DNA of 64,000 bases from Ascidiaceihabitans sp. GTDB lineage: Bacteria; Pseudomonadota; Alphaproteobacteria; Rhodobacterales; Rhodobacteraceae. The notes beneath the pieces are model-generated. The model was not told the DNA's origin and did not search any database. It saw only the letters and a list, made by a program, of their open reading frames with translations. This document shows, in pieces, positions 35,763-45,003 of the stretch. The position numbers and the translations under genes are program-made. The first letter of the stretch is position 1. Every line of letters starts with the position of its first letter. The stretch is from positions 1 through 64,000 of the forward strand of contig JAQXDI010000083.1 in the NCBI GenBank assembly GCA_029251465.1. Direction: 5' to 3'.

Positions 35763-36800
35763 TTAAATTGACAGGCGCCCTGCATGCGATCCCCGTTCGC
35801 GGTAGGGTGTCGTGTCGTAATGCGCGCGGTAGCATTTTGAAAAATGCGACGGCGAGGCAAAGCCGCAGGCAAGGGCCACGTTGATCACGCTCATATCCGT
35901 TTGCATCAGCAGGTTGCGCGCCTTTTGGAGGCGCAATTCCATGTAATAGCGTTTCGGCGAACGGTTCAGGTAGCGGCGAAACAACCGTTCAAGCTGGCGC
36001 GTGGACATGCCCACATCTTTGGCCAAAATCGAAGGGCTGATCGGCTCTTCGATGTTGCCTTCCATGATCTGGATGACCTGTGACAGCTTTGGGTGGCGCA
36101 CACCAATACGGGTGGGTACAGACAATCGCTGGGTGTCCTGATCGGTGCGGATTGACGAATAAATCAGCTGATCAGCAACAGAATTCGCCAGCTCTTCGCC
36201 CTGATGATCGGCAATCAGTTTCAGCATAAAATCAATCGACGACGTGCCGCCGGCCGTGGTCATGCGGGCACCATCAACCGTAAATACGGATTTTGTCAGT
36301 TCGACCTCAAGGAATTCCTCGGCAAAGCTGTCCTGATTTTCCCAGTGGATCGTCGCCTTTTTGCCATCCAGCAATCCGGCCTTTGCCAGCGTGTAGGCGG
36401 CGGTACACAGACCTGCCATCGTCACGCCTTTGCGGGCCTCGCGGCGCAGCCAGTTCAGCAACCGTTTGGTGGTCGACGTTTGCACATCGATGCCGCCACA
36501 GATCATCACCGTGTCATCGCGCGTCAATTCGTCCAGATCACCGTCCAGCTTGAACCAAGCGCCAGCAGAGCATTGCACGAATTCGCCACCCTCGCCAATC
36601 ACCCGCCATTCATAGACCGGACTTGCGGCCATACGGTTGGCAATGCGCAGGCTTTCTAAAGCAGCCGAAAAGCACAGCAATGTGAAGTTATCGAGCAGCA
36701 CAAACACAAAGCGCTTGGGCTTGTCTTGTGACGTTTTGGCACCGGTTTGGGGTGTACCCGAAGATTTGCCTGAACCGAACGGCGTGCGCGGATTTGACAT
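35763..36800 (-). CDS. GlxA-family AraC-type regulator with a DJ-1/PfpI domain
   Basis: A 345-residue regulator from ATG 36800 (MSNPRTPFGSG, AGGAAAAG upstream); an in-frame extension to 36908 has no support. The N-terminal DJ-1/PfpI-like domain (about residues 30-200) has GLCTAAYTLAKAGLLDGKKATIHWE; Cys replaces no obvious catalytic residue and the domain probably senses a ligand. The C-terminal AraC domain has two helix-turn-helices (DVGMSTRQLERLFRRYL and VALACGFASPSHFSKCY). Relatives such as GbdR and CdhR control betaine or carnitine use; the target here is unknown. Confidence 0.9.
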   Translation of the reverse strand: MSNPRTPFGSGKSSGTPQTGAKTSQDKPKRFVFVLLDNFTLLCFSAALESLRIANRMAASPVYEWRVIGEGGEFVQCSAGAWFKLDGDLDELTRDDTVMICGGIDVQTSTTKRLLNWLRREARKGVTMAGLCTAAYTLAKAGLLDGKKATIHWENQDSFAEEFLEVELTKSVFTVDGARMTTAGGTSSIDFMLKLIADHQGEELANSVADQLIYSSIRTDQDTQRLSVPTRIGVRHPKLSQVIQIMEGNIEEPISPSILAKDVGMSTRQLERLFRRYLNRSPKRYYMELRLQKARNLLMQTDMSVINVALACGFASPSHFSKCYRAHYDTTPYRERGSHAGRLSI

Positions 36801-37032
36801 CGCGGCTTTTCCTGTATCGAGGAGCCAGTCAACAAAAGGCTCAGCGTGGCTGCCGTCAAGGCAGAATAAGTGACCTTGGTCATGCTCTCTGCCTTGCGTC
36901 AAGAGCACTTAAAAGAGATATGGTACCTTGGGGCGCAGTTTTATATAGTGCTTCCCTCATGACGACCGAACCTGTGGTCGAATACATGATCTATCATTGG
37001 GCCCAACCCCGGGCCAAAAACGGAGAAGACAG
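36801..37032. promoter_or_regulatory. Divergent promoter/leader region of the regulator and DAHP synthase genes
   Basis: 232 bases without a convincing gene. Toward the synthase there is a short hairpin CGACC/GGTCG (36963-36967 with 36976-36980) and a second, bulged GC-rich one near 37000-37018 just before the ribosome site, so a structured leader is possible. TATAGT at 36944-36949 is a possible -10 without a clear -35. Confidence 0.35.
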
Positions 37033-38400
37033 ATGAGCAATTGGAACAAATCGGATTGGCGCAAAAAACCGCGGATTCAGATGCCCGATTATACCGACGC
37101 GGCCTCTTTGGCGGCAGTTGAAGCCCAGCTGAGCACCTATCCGTTGTTGGTTTTTGCAGGCGAAGCCCGTCGTTTAAAGGCGCATCTGGCCGCTGCATCG
37201 CGCGGCGAGGCGTTTTTGTTGCAAGGCGGCGATTGCGCCGAAAGCTTTGACCAGTTCGATTCAGACGGCATTCGCGACACATTCAAAGTGATGCTGCAAA
37301 TGGCGATGGTGCTGACATACGGTGCCAAAGTACCAGTGATCAAAGTCGGTCGTATGGCGGGACAATTCGCCAAGCCACGCAGTGCCGACACTGAATCCAT
37401 CGATGGTGTGGAATTGCCCAGCTACCGCGGTGACATCATCAACGAACTGGCCTTCACCCCCGAAGCCCGCATTCCGAATCCAAAGAAAATGCTGCGCGCC
37501 TACACTCAGGCCGCTGCAACGTTGAACTTGTTGCGCGCGTTTTCGACCGGTGGTTTTGCCGACATGAACCGTGTGCATTCGTGGACCTTGGGCTTTAGCG
37601 ATCAATACGAAGTCGAAAAGTACCAGCAGATCGCAGATCGTATCCAGGACACGATGGATTTCATGAACGCCGCTGGCATCACCAGCGAAACGACGCATGA
37701 ATTCTCGACCGTTGAATTCTACACCAGCCATGAATCGCTGCTGCTGGAATACGAAGAGGCGCTGACACGCGTCGATTCGACCACCGGCAAATGGCTGGCC
37801 GGATCTGCGCACATGATCTGGATCGGCGATCGTACCCGTCAGCCTGACGGCGCACATGTTGAATTCGCCCGTGGGGTTCAAAACCCGATTGGTCTGAAAT
37901 GTGGCCCGACGACCACTGCGGATGACCTCAAGGTGTTGATGGAAAAATTGAATCCTGAAAACGAAGCAGGGCGCCTCACGCTGATCAACCGCTTTGGCGC
38001 GGGCAACGTGGGCGAACACATGCCGCGTTTGATCAAGGCCGTAAAAGAAGAGGGCGCAAACGTGCTTTGGACCTGTGATCCGATGCACGGCAACACGATC
38101 AAATCGTCTTCGGGTTATAAAACCCGTCCGTTTGAATCGGTGTTGCGCGAAGTGCGCGATTTCTTTGCGATCCATGACGCCGAGGGCACGATCCCTGGCG
38201 GTGTGCATTTCGAGATGACCGGGCAAGACGTGACCGAATGCACCGGTGGTGTACGGGCCGTCAGCGACGAAGACCTGTCAGATCGCTACCACACTGCTTG
38301 CGACCCACGCTTGAACGCCAGCCAATCGCTGGAATTGGCGTTTCTAGTGGCCGAGGAATTGTCAGGCCGCCGCAGCGCGCAGCACGTCAAAGCGGGCTAA
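37033..38400 (+). CDS. Class II (plant/AroH-type) DAHP synthase
   Basis: A 455-residue 3-deoxy-7-phosphoheptulonate synthase, first step of the shikimate pathway. It begins [20 protein letters not shown] behind GGAGAAG. Class II features: [14 protein letters not shown] with the metal-binding Cys, [40 protein letters not shown] and [15 protein letters not shown]. Its class is unrelated in sequence to E. coli AroFGH. Full length. A strong terminator follows. Confidence 0.96.
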   Translation: MSNWNKSDWRKKPRIQMPDYTDAASLAAVEAQLSTYPLLVFAGEARRLKAHLAAASRGEAFLLQGGDCAESFDQFDSDGIRDTFKVMLQMAMVLTYGAKVPVIKVGRMAGQFAKPRSADTESIDGVELPSYRGDIINELAFTPEARIPNPKKMLRAYTQAAATLNLLRAFSTGGFADMNRVHSWTLGFSDQYEVEKYQQIADRIQDTMDFMNAAGITSETTHEFSTVEFYTSHESLLLEYEEALTRVDSTTGKWLAGSAHMIWIGDRTRQPDGAHVEFARGVQNPIGLKCGPTTTADDLKVLMEKLNPENEAGRLTLINRFGAGNVGEHMPRLIKAVKEEGANVLWTCDPMHGNTIKSSSGYKTRPFESVLREVRDFFAIHDAEGTIPGGVHFEMTGQDVTECTGGVRAVSDEDLSDRYHTACDPRLNASQSLELAFLVAEELSGRRSAQHVKAG

Positions 38401-38420
38401 ACTGACCTAACACATCAACG

Positions 38421-38455
38421 AAAAAGGGCGCTTGCGGTAAACAAGCGCCCTTTTT
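38421..38455. terminator. Strong bidirectional terminator
   Basis: AAAAAGGGCGCTTG (38421-38434) pairs with CAAGCGCCCTTTTT (38442-38455) around a 7-base loop, a 14-bp perfect stem with A/T runs on both sides, between convergent genes. Confidence 0.95.
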
Positions 38456-38507
38456 TATGGGATGATTTCCGGGCCGTCACCCAAAATGGCCACGCAACGC
38501 GCTCGGA

Positions 38508-39221
38508 TCAATCGTCGTTTTTGACCAGTCGCAAATACGGAACATCTGCGCGCGACGTCCGCTGCGGCGTGCTTGATTTGGCACGTGGCTTGAACAGTGC
38601 GGCGTCTTCGGCAAGGCCTGCAATCTGATTGCCCAGTTTTTCGGCCTCGACCACATGCACGGGTTTTGGGGTCGTTGCTGGCGCTTCGATGGCGCGCATC
38701 GTGGTTTTGGCAATTTCAAACCGGCGCGGTTTTCGCCCCATGTCACCTTTGGACACCAGACAGCCCAGCACGCGGCTGACATCACCCAAATCGCTTTTGA
38801 GCGGCAACAACAGCATCCGTGCCTCAAGATCGGGTTTTCCAAAACCGGATTCGCCGATCAGTTCCAGTTCGCAAATCGCGGGGCGCTGGAACACGTCTTC
38901 GAGAGTGTCGCCAAGCGCACGTCGACCAGAGGGCGCGATGAACGAGGTCAGTGGCATGCCGCGCACTTCCATCCCCATCAAATCACCCAAATGGCTGCCC
39001 GCAATGCGCAACCGCGCCATGCCCGGCGCAATGCGTTCCAAAACAAAGCTGTATTCCAGCGCCATTTCGATGCCGCGCGGATCAATTTCCGACCGTTTAG
39101 GCAACAGCCGATTGCCACGCAGACCTTCCCAATAGGATTCGACCTGCGCAATGGCTCCGTAGCCGCTGTCTGCTCTGAAATCGTTCATGGCCAAGATGTT
39201 CCGATCAATTGGGTTGTCCAT
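38508..39221 (-). CDS. PAS-domain protein (PAS_5 family)
   Basis: A 237-residue protein with a PAS_5-type domain (about residues 25-160; ERIAPGMARLRIAGSHLGDLMGMEVRG is the diagnostic stretch) and a basic, probably flexible C-terminal tail ending VPYLRLVKNDD. No output domain is present. In Alphaproteobacteria these PAS_5 proteins are widespread with no defined function. A full AAGGAGGTG ribosome site precedes the ATG. Confidence 0.85.
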   Translation of the reverse strand: MDNPIDRNILAMNDFRADSGYGAIAQVESYWEGLRGNRLLPKRSEIDPRGIEMALEYSFVLERIAPGMARLRIAGSHLGDLMGMEVRGMPLTSFIAPSGRRALGDTLEDVFQRPAICELELIGESGFGKPDLEARMLLLPLKSDLGDVSRVLGCLVSKGDMGRKPRRFEIAKTTMRAIEAPATTPKPVHVVEAEKLGNQIAGLAEDAALFKPRAKSSTPQRTSRADVPYLRLVKNDD

Positions 39222-39453
39222 ACGCGGTCTCTCACCTCCTTATGCCATAAAAATTCTATCAACTCAGGACTTATTGGTTGATGAGGGCTTAATAGCGTGA
39301 AGATGCCGAAAATTGTGCATAATCTTAACAAATGGTTAACAGTTGCGGGACGTCACATGGCTGATTTCGGAAGGTGCGCGGCGGGCCTAGGGGGTTGCCC
39401 CACCTGCGCGAATGGCCGTAATGCAAAGCATCCACTTTGTTAGGGTACTCAAT

Positions 39454-40344
39454 ATGATCAAATCGATGACTGGCTTTGCCTCGGCCACAGGCGCGCATGA
39501 TGTTTACAGTTGGAGCTGGGAATTGCGCAGCGTCAACAGCAAGGGTTTGGATCTGCGCCTGCGGGTGCCCGACTGGATCGACGGGCTTGAGGTCGATCTG
39601 CGCAAATCACTGGCAGCAGTGGCCGCGCGCGGCAATGTCACGCTGTCGTTGCGGGTGATGCGCGAAGACAGCACCGGACAGGTCAGCGTGAACGCCGACA
39701 TGCTGGCCTCGATCCTGACGGCCATGGCCGAGATCGAGGAACAAGCGATGGATCGCGGCGTGTCTTTGGCCCCGTCCAAAGCATCTGACATCGCAGCGAT
39801 GCGCGGCGTTCTGGATCAAACAACCGCTGACCAAGACACCAAACCGCTGGCCGCCGCCCTAATCGCGCAATCCGCAACGGTCATCCAATCCTTTGACGAA
39901 ATGCGTCAAAGCGAAGGTGCCGCACTGGACGCTGTTATGCACGCGCAATTGTCTGAGATCGAAACACTGACCGCCGAGGCCGCCACCATCGCGCTGGCCC
40001 GTCTGCCCGAGGTCACCGCGAACCTGCGCCGCAATATCGCCAACGTGATGGACAACGTCGACGGTGTGGACGAACAACGCATCGCCCAAGAGCTTGCCTT
40101 GCTGGCGGTGAAATCCGATGTGACCGAAGAAATCGACCGCCTTGGGGCCCATGTCACCGCGGCCCGCGATTTGCTGGCGGCGGGTGGTTCTGTGGGTCGC
40201 AAGCTGGATTTCTTGATGCAAGAATTCAACCGCGAGGCCAACACCCTGTGTTCCAAGGCCCAAAACACCGATCTGACGCGCGTCGGCCTGGCGCTAAAGG
40301 CGCTGATCGACCAGATGCGCGAACAGGTCCAGAATGTGGAGTAA
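39454..40344 (+). CDS. YicC family endoribonuclease-like protein
   Basis: A 296-residue protein from ATG 39454 (MIKSMTGFASATG), the canonical YicC start; an extension to 39412 is unlikely. It contains the YicC N-terminal domain and the C-terminal DUF1732 domain (GRKLDFLMQEFNREANTLCSKA). E. coli YicC has been reported to be an endoribonuclease acting on small RNAs. Immediately upstream of gmk, a very common pairing. Confidence 0.93.
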   Translation: MIKSMTGFASATGAHDVYSWSWELRSVNSKGLDLRLRVPDWIDGLEVDLRKSLAAVAARGNVTLSLRVMREDSTGQVSVNADMLASILTAMAEIEEQAMDRGVSLAPSKASDIAAMRGVLDQTTADQDTKPLAAALIAQSATVIQSFDEMRQSEGAALDAVMHAQLSEIETLTAEAATIALARLPEVTANLRRNIANVMDNVDGVDEQRIAQELALLAVKSDVTEEIDRLGAHVTAARDLLAAGGSVGRKLDFLMQEFNREANTLCSKAQNTDLTRVGLALKALIDQMREQVQNVE

Positions 40345-40350
40345 CCGGAA

Positions 40351-40995
40351 ATGAGTATCGATCGTCGTGGTTTGTTGATCATCCTGTCTTCGCCATCGGG
40401 TGCGGGCAAAAGCACCTTGGCCAAACGATTGCGCACGTGGGATCCCGAGCTAAGCTTTTCTGTGTCCGCGACCACCCGCAACCCGCGCGTCGGGGAAATC
40501 GACGGCAAAGATTACTATTTCACCGAAGAGGTCGATTTCAAATCGATTGTGTCGAGCGGCGAAATGCTGGAGCACGCCCACGTCTTTGGCAATTTCTACG
40601 GATCCCCCAAAGGGCCGGTGCAAAAGACCATCGATCAGGGCCGCGACGTGTTGTTCGACATTGATTGGCAGGGCGCACAGCAAATCACCAACTCGGCTCT
40701 TGGTCCGCACACGCTATCGATTTTCCTGCTGCCGCCATCGATCACCGAATTGCGTCGCCGTCTGGAAAACCGTGGTCAGGACGACCCGGAAACCATTGCG
40801 CGCCGGATGGAGAAAAGCTGGGATGAAATCAGCCACTGGGGTGGGTACGATTTTGTGTTGGTGAACGACGATCTTGATCAAACCGAAGAGCAGCTGAAAA
40901 CGATCATCAGTGCCACGCGTCTGCGCCGCAGCCAGCAACCGCATTTGACCGATCACGTGCGCGCCCTGCAAACCCAATTCGAGGACACACCATGA
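40351..40995 (+). CDS. gmk: Guanylate kinase
   Basis: A 214-residue GMP kinase. The P-loop [10 protein letters not shown] is at residues 13-22. GMP-binding residues are in [19 protein letters not shown], and the lid and adenine-binding parts follow ([19 protein letters not shown]). It starts 6 bases after yicC, and its TGA overlaps the next ATG. Confidence 0.96.
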   Translation: MSIDRRGLLIILSSPSGAGKSTLAKRLRTWDPELSFSVSATTRNPRVGEIDGKDYYFTEEVDFKSIVSSGEMLEHAHVFGNFYGSPKGPVQKTIDQGRDVLFDIDWQGAQQITNSALGPHTLSIFLLPPSITELRRRLENRGQDDPETIARRMEKSWDEISHWGGYDFVLVNDDLDQTEEQLKTIISATRLRRSQQPHLTDHVRALQTQFEDTP

Positions 40996-41516
40996 CCATT
41001 TACGCCCTTGCCGATGACACGCCGCAAATGCACGCCGACACGTGGGTCGCACCGGACGCCAACCTGATTGGCAAAGTTGTACTAGAAGCGGGTGCCTCGG
41101 TTTGGTTTGGGGCCACGATCCGCGCTGATCACGAAGAAATCCGCATCGGGGCCGGATCAAACGTGCAGGAAAACTGCGTGATGCACATCGACAAAGGCTA
41201 TCCTTTGCGCATCGGCACCAACTGCACCATCGGCCACAAAGTCATGCTGCACGGCTGCACCATCGGTGACAATTCCTTGATCGGGATGGGCGCGACCATT
41301 TTGAACGGCGCGAAAATCGGCAAGAATTGTTTGATCGGGGCAGGGGCATTGATCACCGAAGGCAAGGAAATCCCGGACGGGTCGTTGGTCATGGGCGCAC
41401 CGGGCAAAGTCGTGCGCCAGTTAGATGACCAGGCGATCAAAATGCTCGAGGGCTCAGCCTTGCACTACCAAGATAACATGCGCCGGTTCCGCGATCAGAT
41501 GAAAGTTGTTGGCTAA
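40992..41516 (+). CDS. Gamma-class carbonic anhydrase family protein
   Basis: A 174-residue left-handed beta-helix protein of the CaiE/YrdA/PaaY group. The three metal-ligand histidines of gamma-carbonic anhydrases fit His65 (CVMHIDKG), His82 (TIGHKV) and His87 (VMLHGC). Whether it has carbonic anhydrase activity is not certain, since many such proteins are weak or act on other substrates. Overlaps gmk by 4 bases. Confidence 0.9.
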   Translation: MTIYALADDTPQMHADTWVAPDANLIGKVVLEAGASVWFGATIRADHEEIRIGAGSNVQENCVMHIDKGYPLRIGTNCTIGHKVMLHGCTIGDNSLIGMGATILNGAKIGKNCLIGAGALITEGKEIPDGSLVMGAPGKVVRQLDDQAIKMLEGSALHYQDNMRRFRDQMKVVG

Positions 41517-42701
41517 ATGAAGAACGAAAAACCATCCATCATGCGCCCTGTGCCGCTGCCCGCTAGCGCCAGCCGTTCGGTTGTGACACCGCTGTCGATG
41601 TCTGTGGTCTATGCCTCGGACACGCCCGACATGCTGGATCAGCAATACGATGGCGATCTGCAGGGCTACACCTACTCGCGCGAAGGCCACCCGAACGCAG
41701 ATGTCCTTGGCGGCTTGATCGACAAGCTGGAAGACGCGCCATTTCCTGGCGTTGTGACCTCTAGCGGCATGGCGGCTGTGTCTGCGGTTTTGCTGGGCTT
41801 GACCAAGGCGGGTGATCACGTGATTGGCGGCAACCAGTTGTATGGTCGGTCCTTGCGCTTGATGTCCGAAGATTTGCCGCGCCTTGGTATCACCACTTCG
41901 ATGGTTGATCCCTGTGATGTGGCGGCTGTGCGCGCCGCGATCCGTCCTGAAACCACGATGATTTTGGTTGAGGTCGTGTCGAACCCGACCCTGCGTGTGG
42001 CCGACATCACAGGCCTTGCCGCCCTTGCCAAAGAAACCGGCGTTTTGCTGGTCGTCGACAACACGTTCACCACGCCGCGCGCCTTCAAAGCGTTCGATGC
42101 AGGCGCTGACATTGTGATCCATTCGATCACCAAACTGCTGGCGGGTCATTCGGATGTGATGCTAGGTTATGTCGCGGCCAATACTCAAGAACTGGCCGAC
42201 CGGATGCGGGTGTTCTGCGTCACCACAGGCATGTCGCCCAGCCCGTTTGATTGCTGGTTGGCAGAGCGTGGATTGCTATCGTTCGAGCTGCGTTTTGATC
42301 GCGCTCAAAGCACTGCGGCGACGCTGGCTGATCATTTGGCGGGGCTGGATGGCGTCAAACGCGTGCTGTACCCGTCGCGTGATGACCACCCCGATCACGC
42401 CCGTGCAGCCGCCCTGTTGAACGGACAGTTCTGCAACATGGTCAGCTTTGAAATGGCGGGCGGGCGCAAGGCTGCAAATGCCTTGACCCGCGCCGCTGAG
42501 GGGCTGAATTTCGCGCCAACCTTGGGCGACGTCGGCACGACCATTTCGCACCCTGCGTCATCATCGCACCGCGCCCTGACCGAGGCAAAACGCGCCGAGC
42601 TTGGCATGAGCGAAGGGTTTTTTCGCATCTCGGTTGGCCTGGAAGACCCCCAAACTCTGTGTGATGTTTTCACGGCGGCAGTCGCTGCCAGCCAAGGATA
42701 A
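41517..42701 (+). CDS. Trans-sulfuration PLP enzyme (cystathionine beta-lyase / gamma-synthase family)
   Basis: A 394-residue Cys/Met-metabolism PLP enzyme. Lys206 in HSITKLLAGHSD binds PLP, and YTYSREGHPNADVL and TSSGMAAVSAVLLGL carry the neighbouring-subunit Tyr/Arg and phosphate-binding residues. The family includes MetB, MetC, MetZ and methionine gamma-lyase, and sequence alone does not separate these here. It begins directly after the previous stop. The phoR start follows 4 bases after its stop. Confidence 0.9.
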   Translation: MKNEKPSIMRPVPLPASASRSVVTPLSMSVVYASDTPDMLDQQYDGDLQGYTYSREGHPNADVLGGLIDKLEDAPFPGVVTSSGMAAVSAVLLGLTKAGDHVIGGNQLYGRSLRLMSEDLPRLGITTSMVDPCDVAAVRAAIRPETTMILVEVVSNPTLRVADITGLAALAKETGVLLVVDNTFTTPRAFKAFDAGADIVIHSITKLLAGHSDVMLGYVAANTQELADRMRVFCVTTGMSPSPFDCWLAERGLLSFELRFDRAQSTAATLADHLAGLDGVKRVLYPSRDDHPDHARAAALLNGQFCNMVSFEMAGGRKAANALTRAAEGLNFAPTLGDVGTTISHPASSSHRALTEAKRAELGMSEGFFRISVGLEDPQTLCDVFTAAVAASQG

Positions 42702-42705
42702 ATCG

Positions 42706-43749
42706 TTGGGCAACGCCGGTTTTCAGTCTCTTCTGAATGCGCTGCCGTTGCCCGGCCTTGCTATCGATCTGGATGACCAGATTATCGCGGCGAACGCAGA
42801 TGCGCGCACGCTGTTGGGCGATCAAATCATAGATCGTAGCTACATCGCGATGCTGCGCCAGCCCGACATTTTGCACAGCATCGAGGCCACGCAAGCAGAT
42901 GGCGAAAACCGCACCACGCGGTACGTGCACAGCGATGTTGGCCAAGAAACGTTATTTTCTGTCAGCTGTCGCGCTGTTGTGGACGCCGGCGATACAGTGG
43001 TCATCCTGTGTTTTGAGGACATCACGCATGTCACCCAAACCAGCCAGATGCGCCGCGATTTTGTCGCCAACGTCAGCCATGAACTGCGCACGCCGCTGAC
43101 CGCATTGATGGGATTTATCGAGACGCTCAGAGGGCCTGCGAAAAACGACGCGCCCGCGCACGACCGGTTCTTGGGCATCATGCAAAGCGAAGCGGAACGG
43201 ATGAACCGGCTGGTCGGCGATCTGTTGTCGCTGAGCCAAGTGGAAAGCGATGAACGTGTGCGCCCGACAGACAACGTCTGTGTCGATGCGGTGTTACTGT
43301 CGACCATTCATTCGATCAAACCGGTTGCTGATGCGGCGGGCGTGAACATCGAAACGGATTTTTCAGACACAGACCTGACCATCGCGGGCGACGCCGATCA
43401 ACTGCGCCAGGTGTTCACCAATCTGATCGGCAACGCGATCAAATACGGCAACAGCGGCGGGCGTGTGACTGTGTCGCTAAAACGGCTGAAACGCGAGGCT
43501 TTTGCACGTGGTCCATGCGCCCTGATCCAGATTACAGATTACGGCGACGGCATAGACGAGGTCCATTTGCCCCGTCTGACCGAACGGTTTTACCGCGTCG
43601 ATGATCATCGCAGTCGCGCATTGGGCGGCACGGGGCTTGGCCTTGCTATCACCAAACACATCGTCAACCGGCATCGCGGGCGCCTCAAGATCAACAGCGT
43701 CAAAGGTGCCGGATCGACCTTTGCTGTGGTTCTGCCAATTTCTGCGTAA
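42706..43749 (+). CDS. phoR: Phosphate-regulon sensor kinase PhoR, without membrane segments
   Basis: A sensor histidine kinase. A TTG at 42706 has AAGGA at the right distance and gives 347 residues; the ATG at 42664 lies inside the upstream gene without a ribosome site. An N-terminal PAS-like domain (about residues 5-100) is followed by HisKA with His125 (FVANVSHELRTPL) and a HATPase domain (NLIGNAIKYGN, DYGDGID, GGTGLGLAI). No transmembrane helix is present, unlike E. coli PhoR, so it is probably cytosolic and senses Pst activity through PhoU. Confidence 0.9.
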   Translation: MGNAGFQSLLNALPLPGLAIDLDDQIIAANADARTLLGDQIIDRSYIAMLRQPDILHSIEATQADGENRTTRYVHSDVGQETLFSVSCRAVVDAGDTVVILCFEDITHVTQTSQMRRDFVANVSHELRTPLTALMGFIETLRGPAKNDAPAHDRFLGIMQSEAERMNRLVGDLLSLSQVESDERVRPTDNVCVDAVLLSTIHSIKPVADAAGVNIETDFSDTDLTIAGDADQLRQVFTNLIGNAIKYGNSGGRVTVSLKRLKREAFARGPCALIQITDYGDGIDEVHLPRLTERFYRVDDHRSRALGGTGLGLAITKHIVNRHRGRLKINSVKGAGSTFAVVLPISA

Positions 43750-43778
43750 ATCGCGAAAAATGCGACCCATCCGTGGTC

Positions 43779-43811
43779 TTGTCATCAAACTGTTACACAG
43801 CTGTCACAAAA
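43779..43811 (+). promoter_or_regulatory. PHO box (three tandem 11-bp units) upstream of pstS
   Basis: TTGTCATCAAA, CTGTTACACAG and CTGTCACAAAA stand head to tail at an 11-base period, each beginning with a CTGTCA-like half-site: the signature of PhoB dimers bound in tandem. They end 75 bases before pstS. Confidence 0.88.
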
Positions 43812-43886
43812 GCCATGCAACCGCCCCCTAGGTCTGCGGTAAGATCGCCATGGGGGTGATCGCATAGACCTTACACGGAGACACGC

Positions 43887-44924
43887 ATGTCACTCGTAAA
43901 ACTCTCAACTTCTGCGCTGGCGATTGCTGCCGTAACCGCCACAGCGGCCGCCGCCCGCGATCAAGTCCAAGTCGCCGGATCATCTACCGTATTGCCCTAC
44001 GCCTCCATCGTGGCCGAAGCGTTTGGCGAGAACTTTGATTTCCCGACACCGGTTGTTGAATCAGGTGGATCATCCGCTGGCCTCAAACGCTTTTGCGAAG
44101 GCGTGGGCGAAAACACTATCGACGTGGCCAACGCATCGCGCCAAATTAAATCCGGCGAAATCGAAGTGTGCGCGGCCAACGGTGTCACCGACATCATCGA
44201 AGTGCGCATCGGCTATGACGGTATCGTCTTTGCCTCTGACATCGCAGGCGAGGCATTCGCGTTCACTCCGACGGATTGGTACCTTGCCCTGTCCGACACG
44301 ATTTTGGTCGACGGCCAGATGGTCGCCAATCCGAATACCAACTGGAACCAGGTCAACGCGTCCTTTCCCGACCAGCCGATCCAGGCCTTTGTGCCCGGCA
44401 CCAAACACGGCACCCGCGAAGTGTTCGAGGACAAAGTGATCCTTGAGGGCTGCGAAGCGACTGGCGCGTTCGACGTGCTCAAGGCAGCAAGTGGCGACAA
44501 AAAGGCGGCTGAAAAAGCCTGCATCGGCTTGCGCACAGACGGTAAATCGGTCGACATCGACGGCGATTACACCGAAACGCTCGCGCGGATAGAAAGCAAC
44601 AAAGACGGCATCGGCGTGTTCGGGTTGGCGTTTTATGAAAACAACACAGACAAGCTGCAAGTCGCAACGATGTCAGATGTTGTGCCCTCAACCGAGAGCA
44701 TTTCGACCGGCGAATACCCCGTATCGCGTCCGTTGTTTTTCTACGTGAAAAAGGCGCACATCGGCGTGATCCCGGGGCTGAAAGAGTTCGCTGAGTTCTT
44801 TGTTGCTGAGGAAATCGCCGGTCCAGACGGTCCGTTGGCCGAATACGGTTTGGTCGCAGATCCTGAGCTCGAAAAAACCCAAACCAATGTCGCTGACGAA
44901 GCGGTCATGAACTCCGGTTCGTAA
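43887..44924 (+). CDS. pstS: Phosphate-binding periplasmic protein PstS
   Basis: A 345-residue binding protein: signal peptide (MSLVKLSTSALAIAAVTATAAAA) then VAGSSTVLPYASIVAEAF, ESGGSSAGLKRFCEG, NASRQIKSGE and PGTKHGTREVFEDKV, which carry the phosphate-contacting Ser, Gly, Asp/Arg and Thr residues. Four cysteines. Belongs to the longer PstS class of alphaproteobacteria. First gene of the operon; a terminator-like hairpin separates it from pstC. Confidence 0.94.
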   Translation: MSLVKLSTSALAIAAVTATAAAARDQVQVAGSSTVLPYASIVAEAFGENFDFPTPVVESGGSSAGLKRFCEGVGENTIDVANASRQIKSGEIEVCAANGVTDIIEVRIGYDGIVFASDIAGEAFAFTPTDWYLALSDTILVDGQMVANPNTNWNQVNASFPDQPIQAFVPGTKHGTREVFEDKVILEGCEATGAFDVLKAASGDKKAAEKACIGLRTDGKSVDIDGDYTETLARIESNKDGIGVFGLAFYENNTDKLQVATMSDVVPSTESISTGEYPVSRPLFFYVKKAHIGVIPGLKEFAEFFVAEEIAGPDGPLAEYGLVADPELEKTQTNVADEAVMNSGS

Positions 44925-44932
44925 AACATCAC

Positions 44933-44973
44933 CACGCGGGGCGGTCAGATTTGGCGGCCCTGCGTGACTTTTT
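44933..44973 (+). terminator. Terminator/attenuator between pstS and pstC
   Basis: CACGCGGGGC (44933-44942) pairs with GCCCTGCGTG (44957-44966), one G-T pair, followed after AC by TTTTT. Located inside the operon, it would let most transcripts end after pstS and give excess binding protein. Confidence 0.8.
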
Positions 44974-45003
44974 GAACGACGCACTTCAGCGAAAGCCACG
45001 ACT

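Noticed and set aside
36656..36883. 75-codon minus-strand frame with a signal-peptide-like start
   Set aside because: It overlaps the start of the GlxA-type regulator in another frame, and the hydrophobic stretch is followed by low-quality sequence; no ribosome site.
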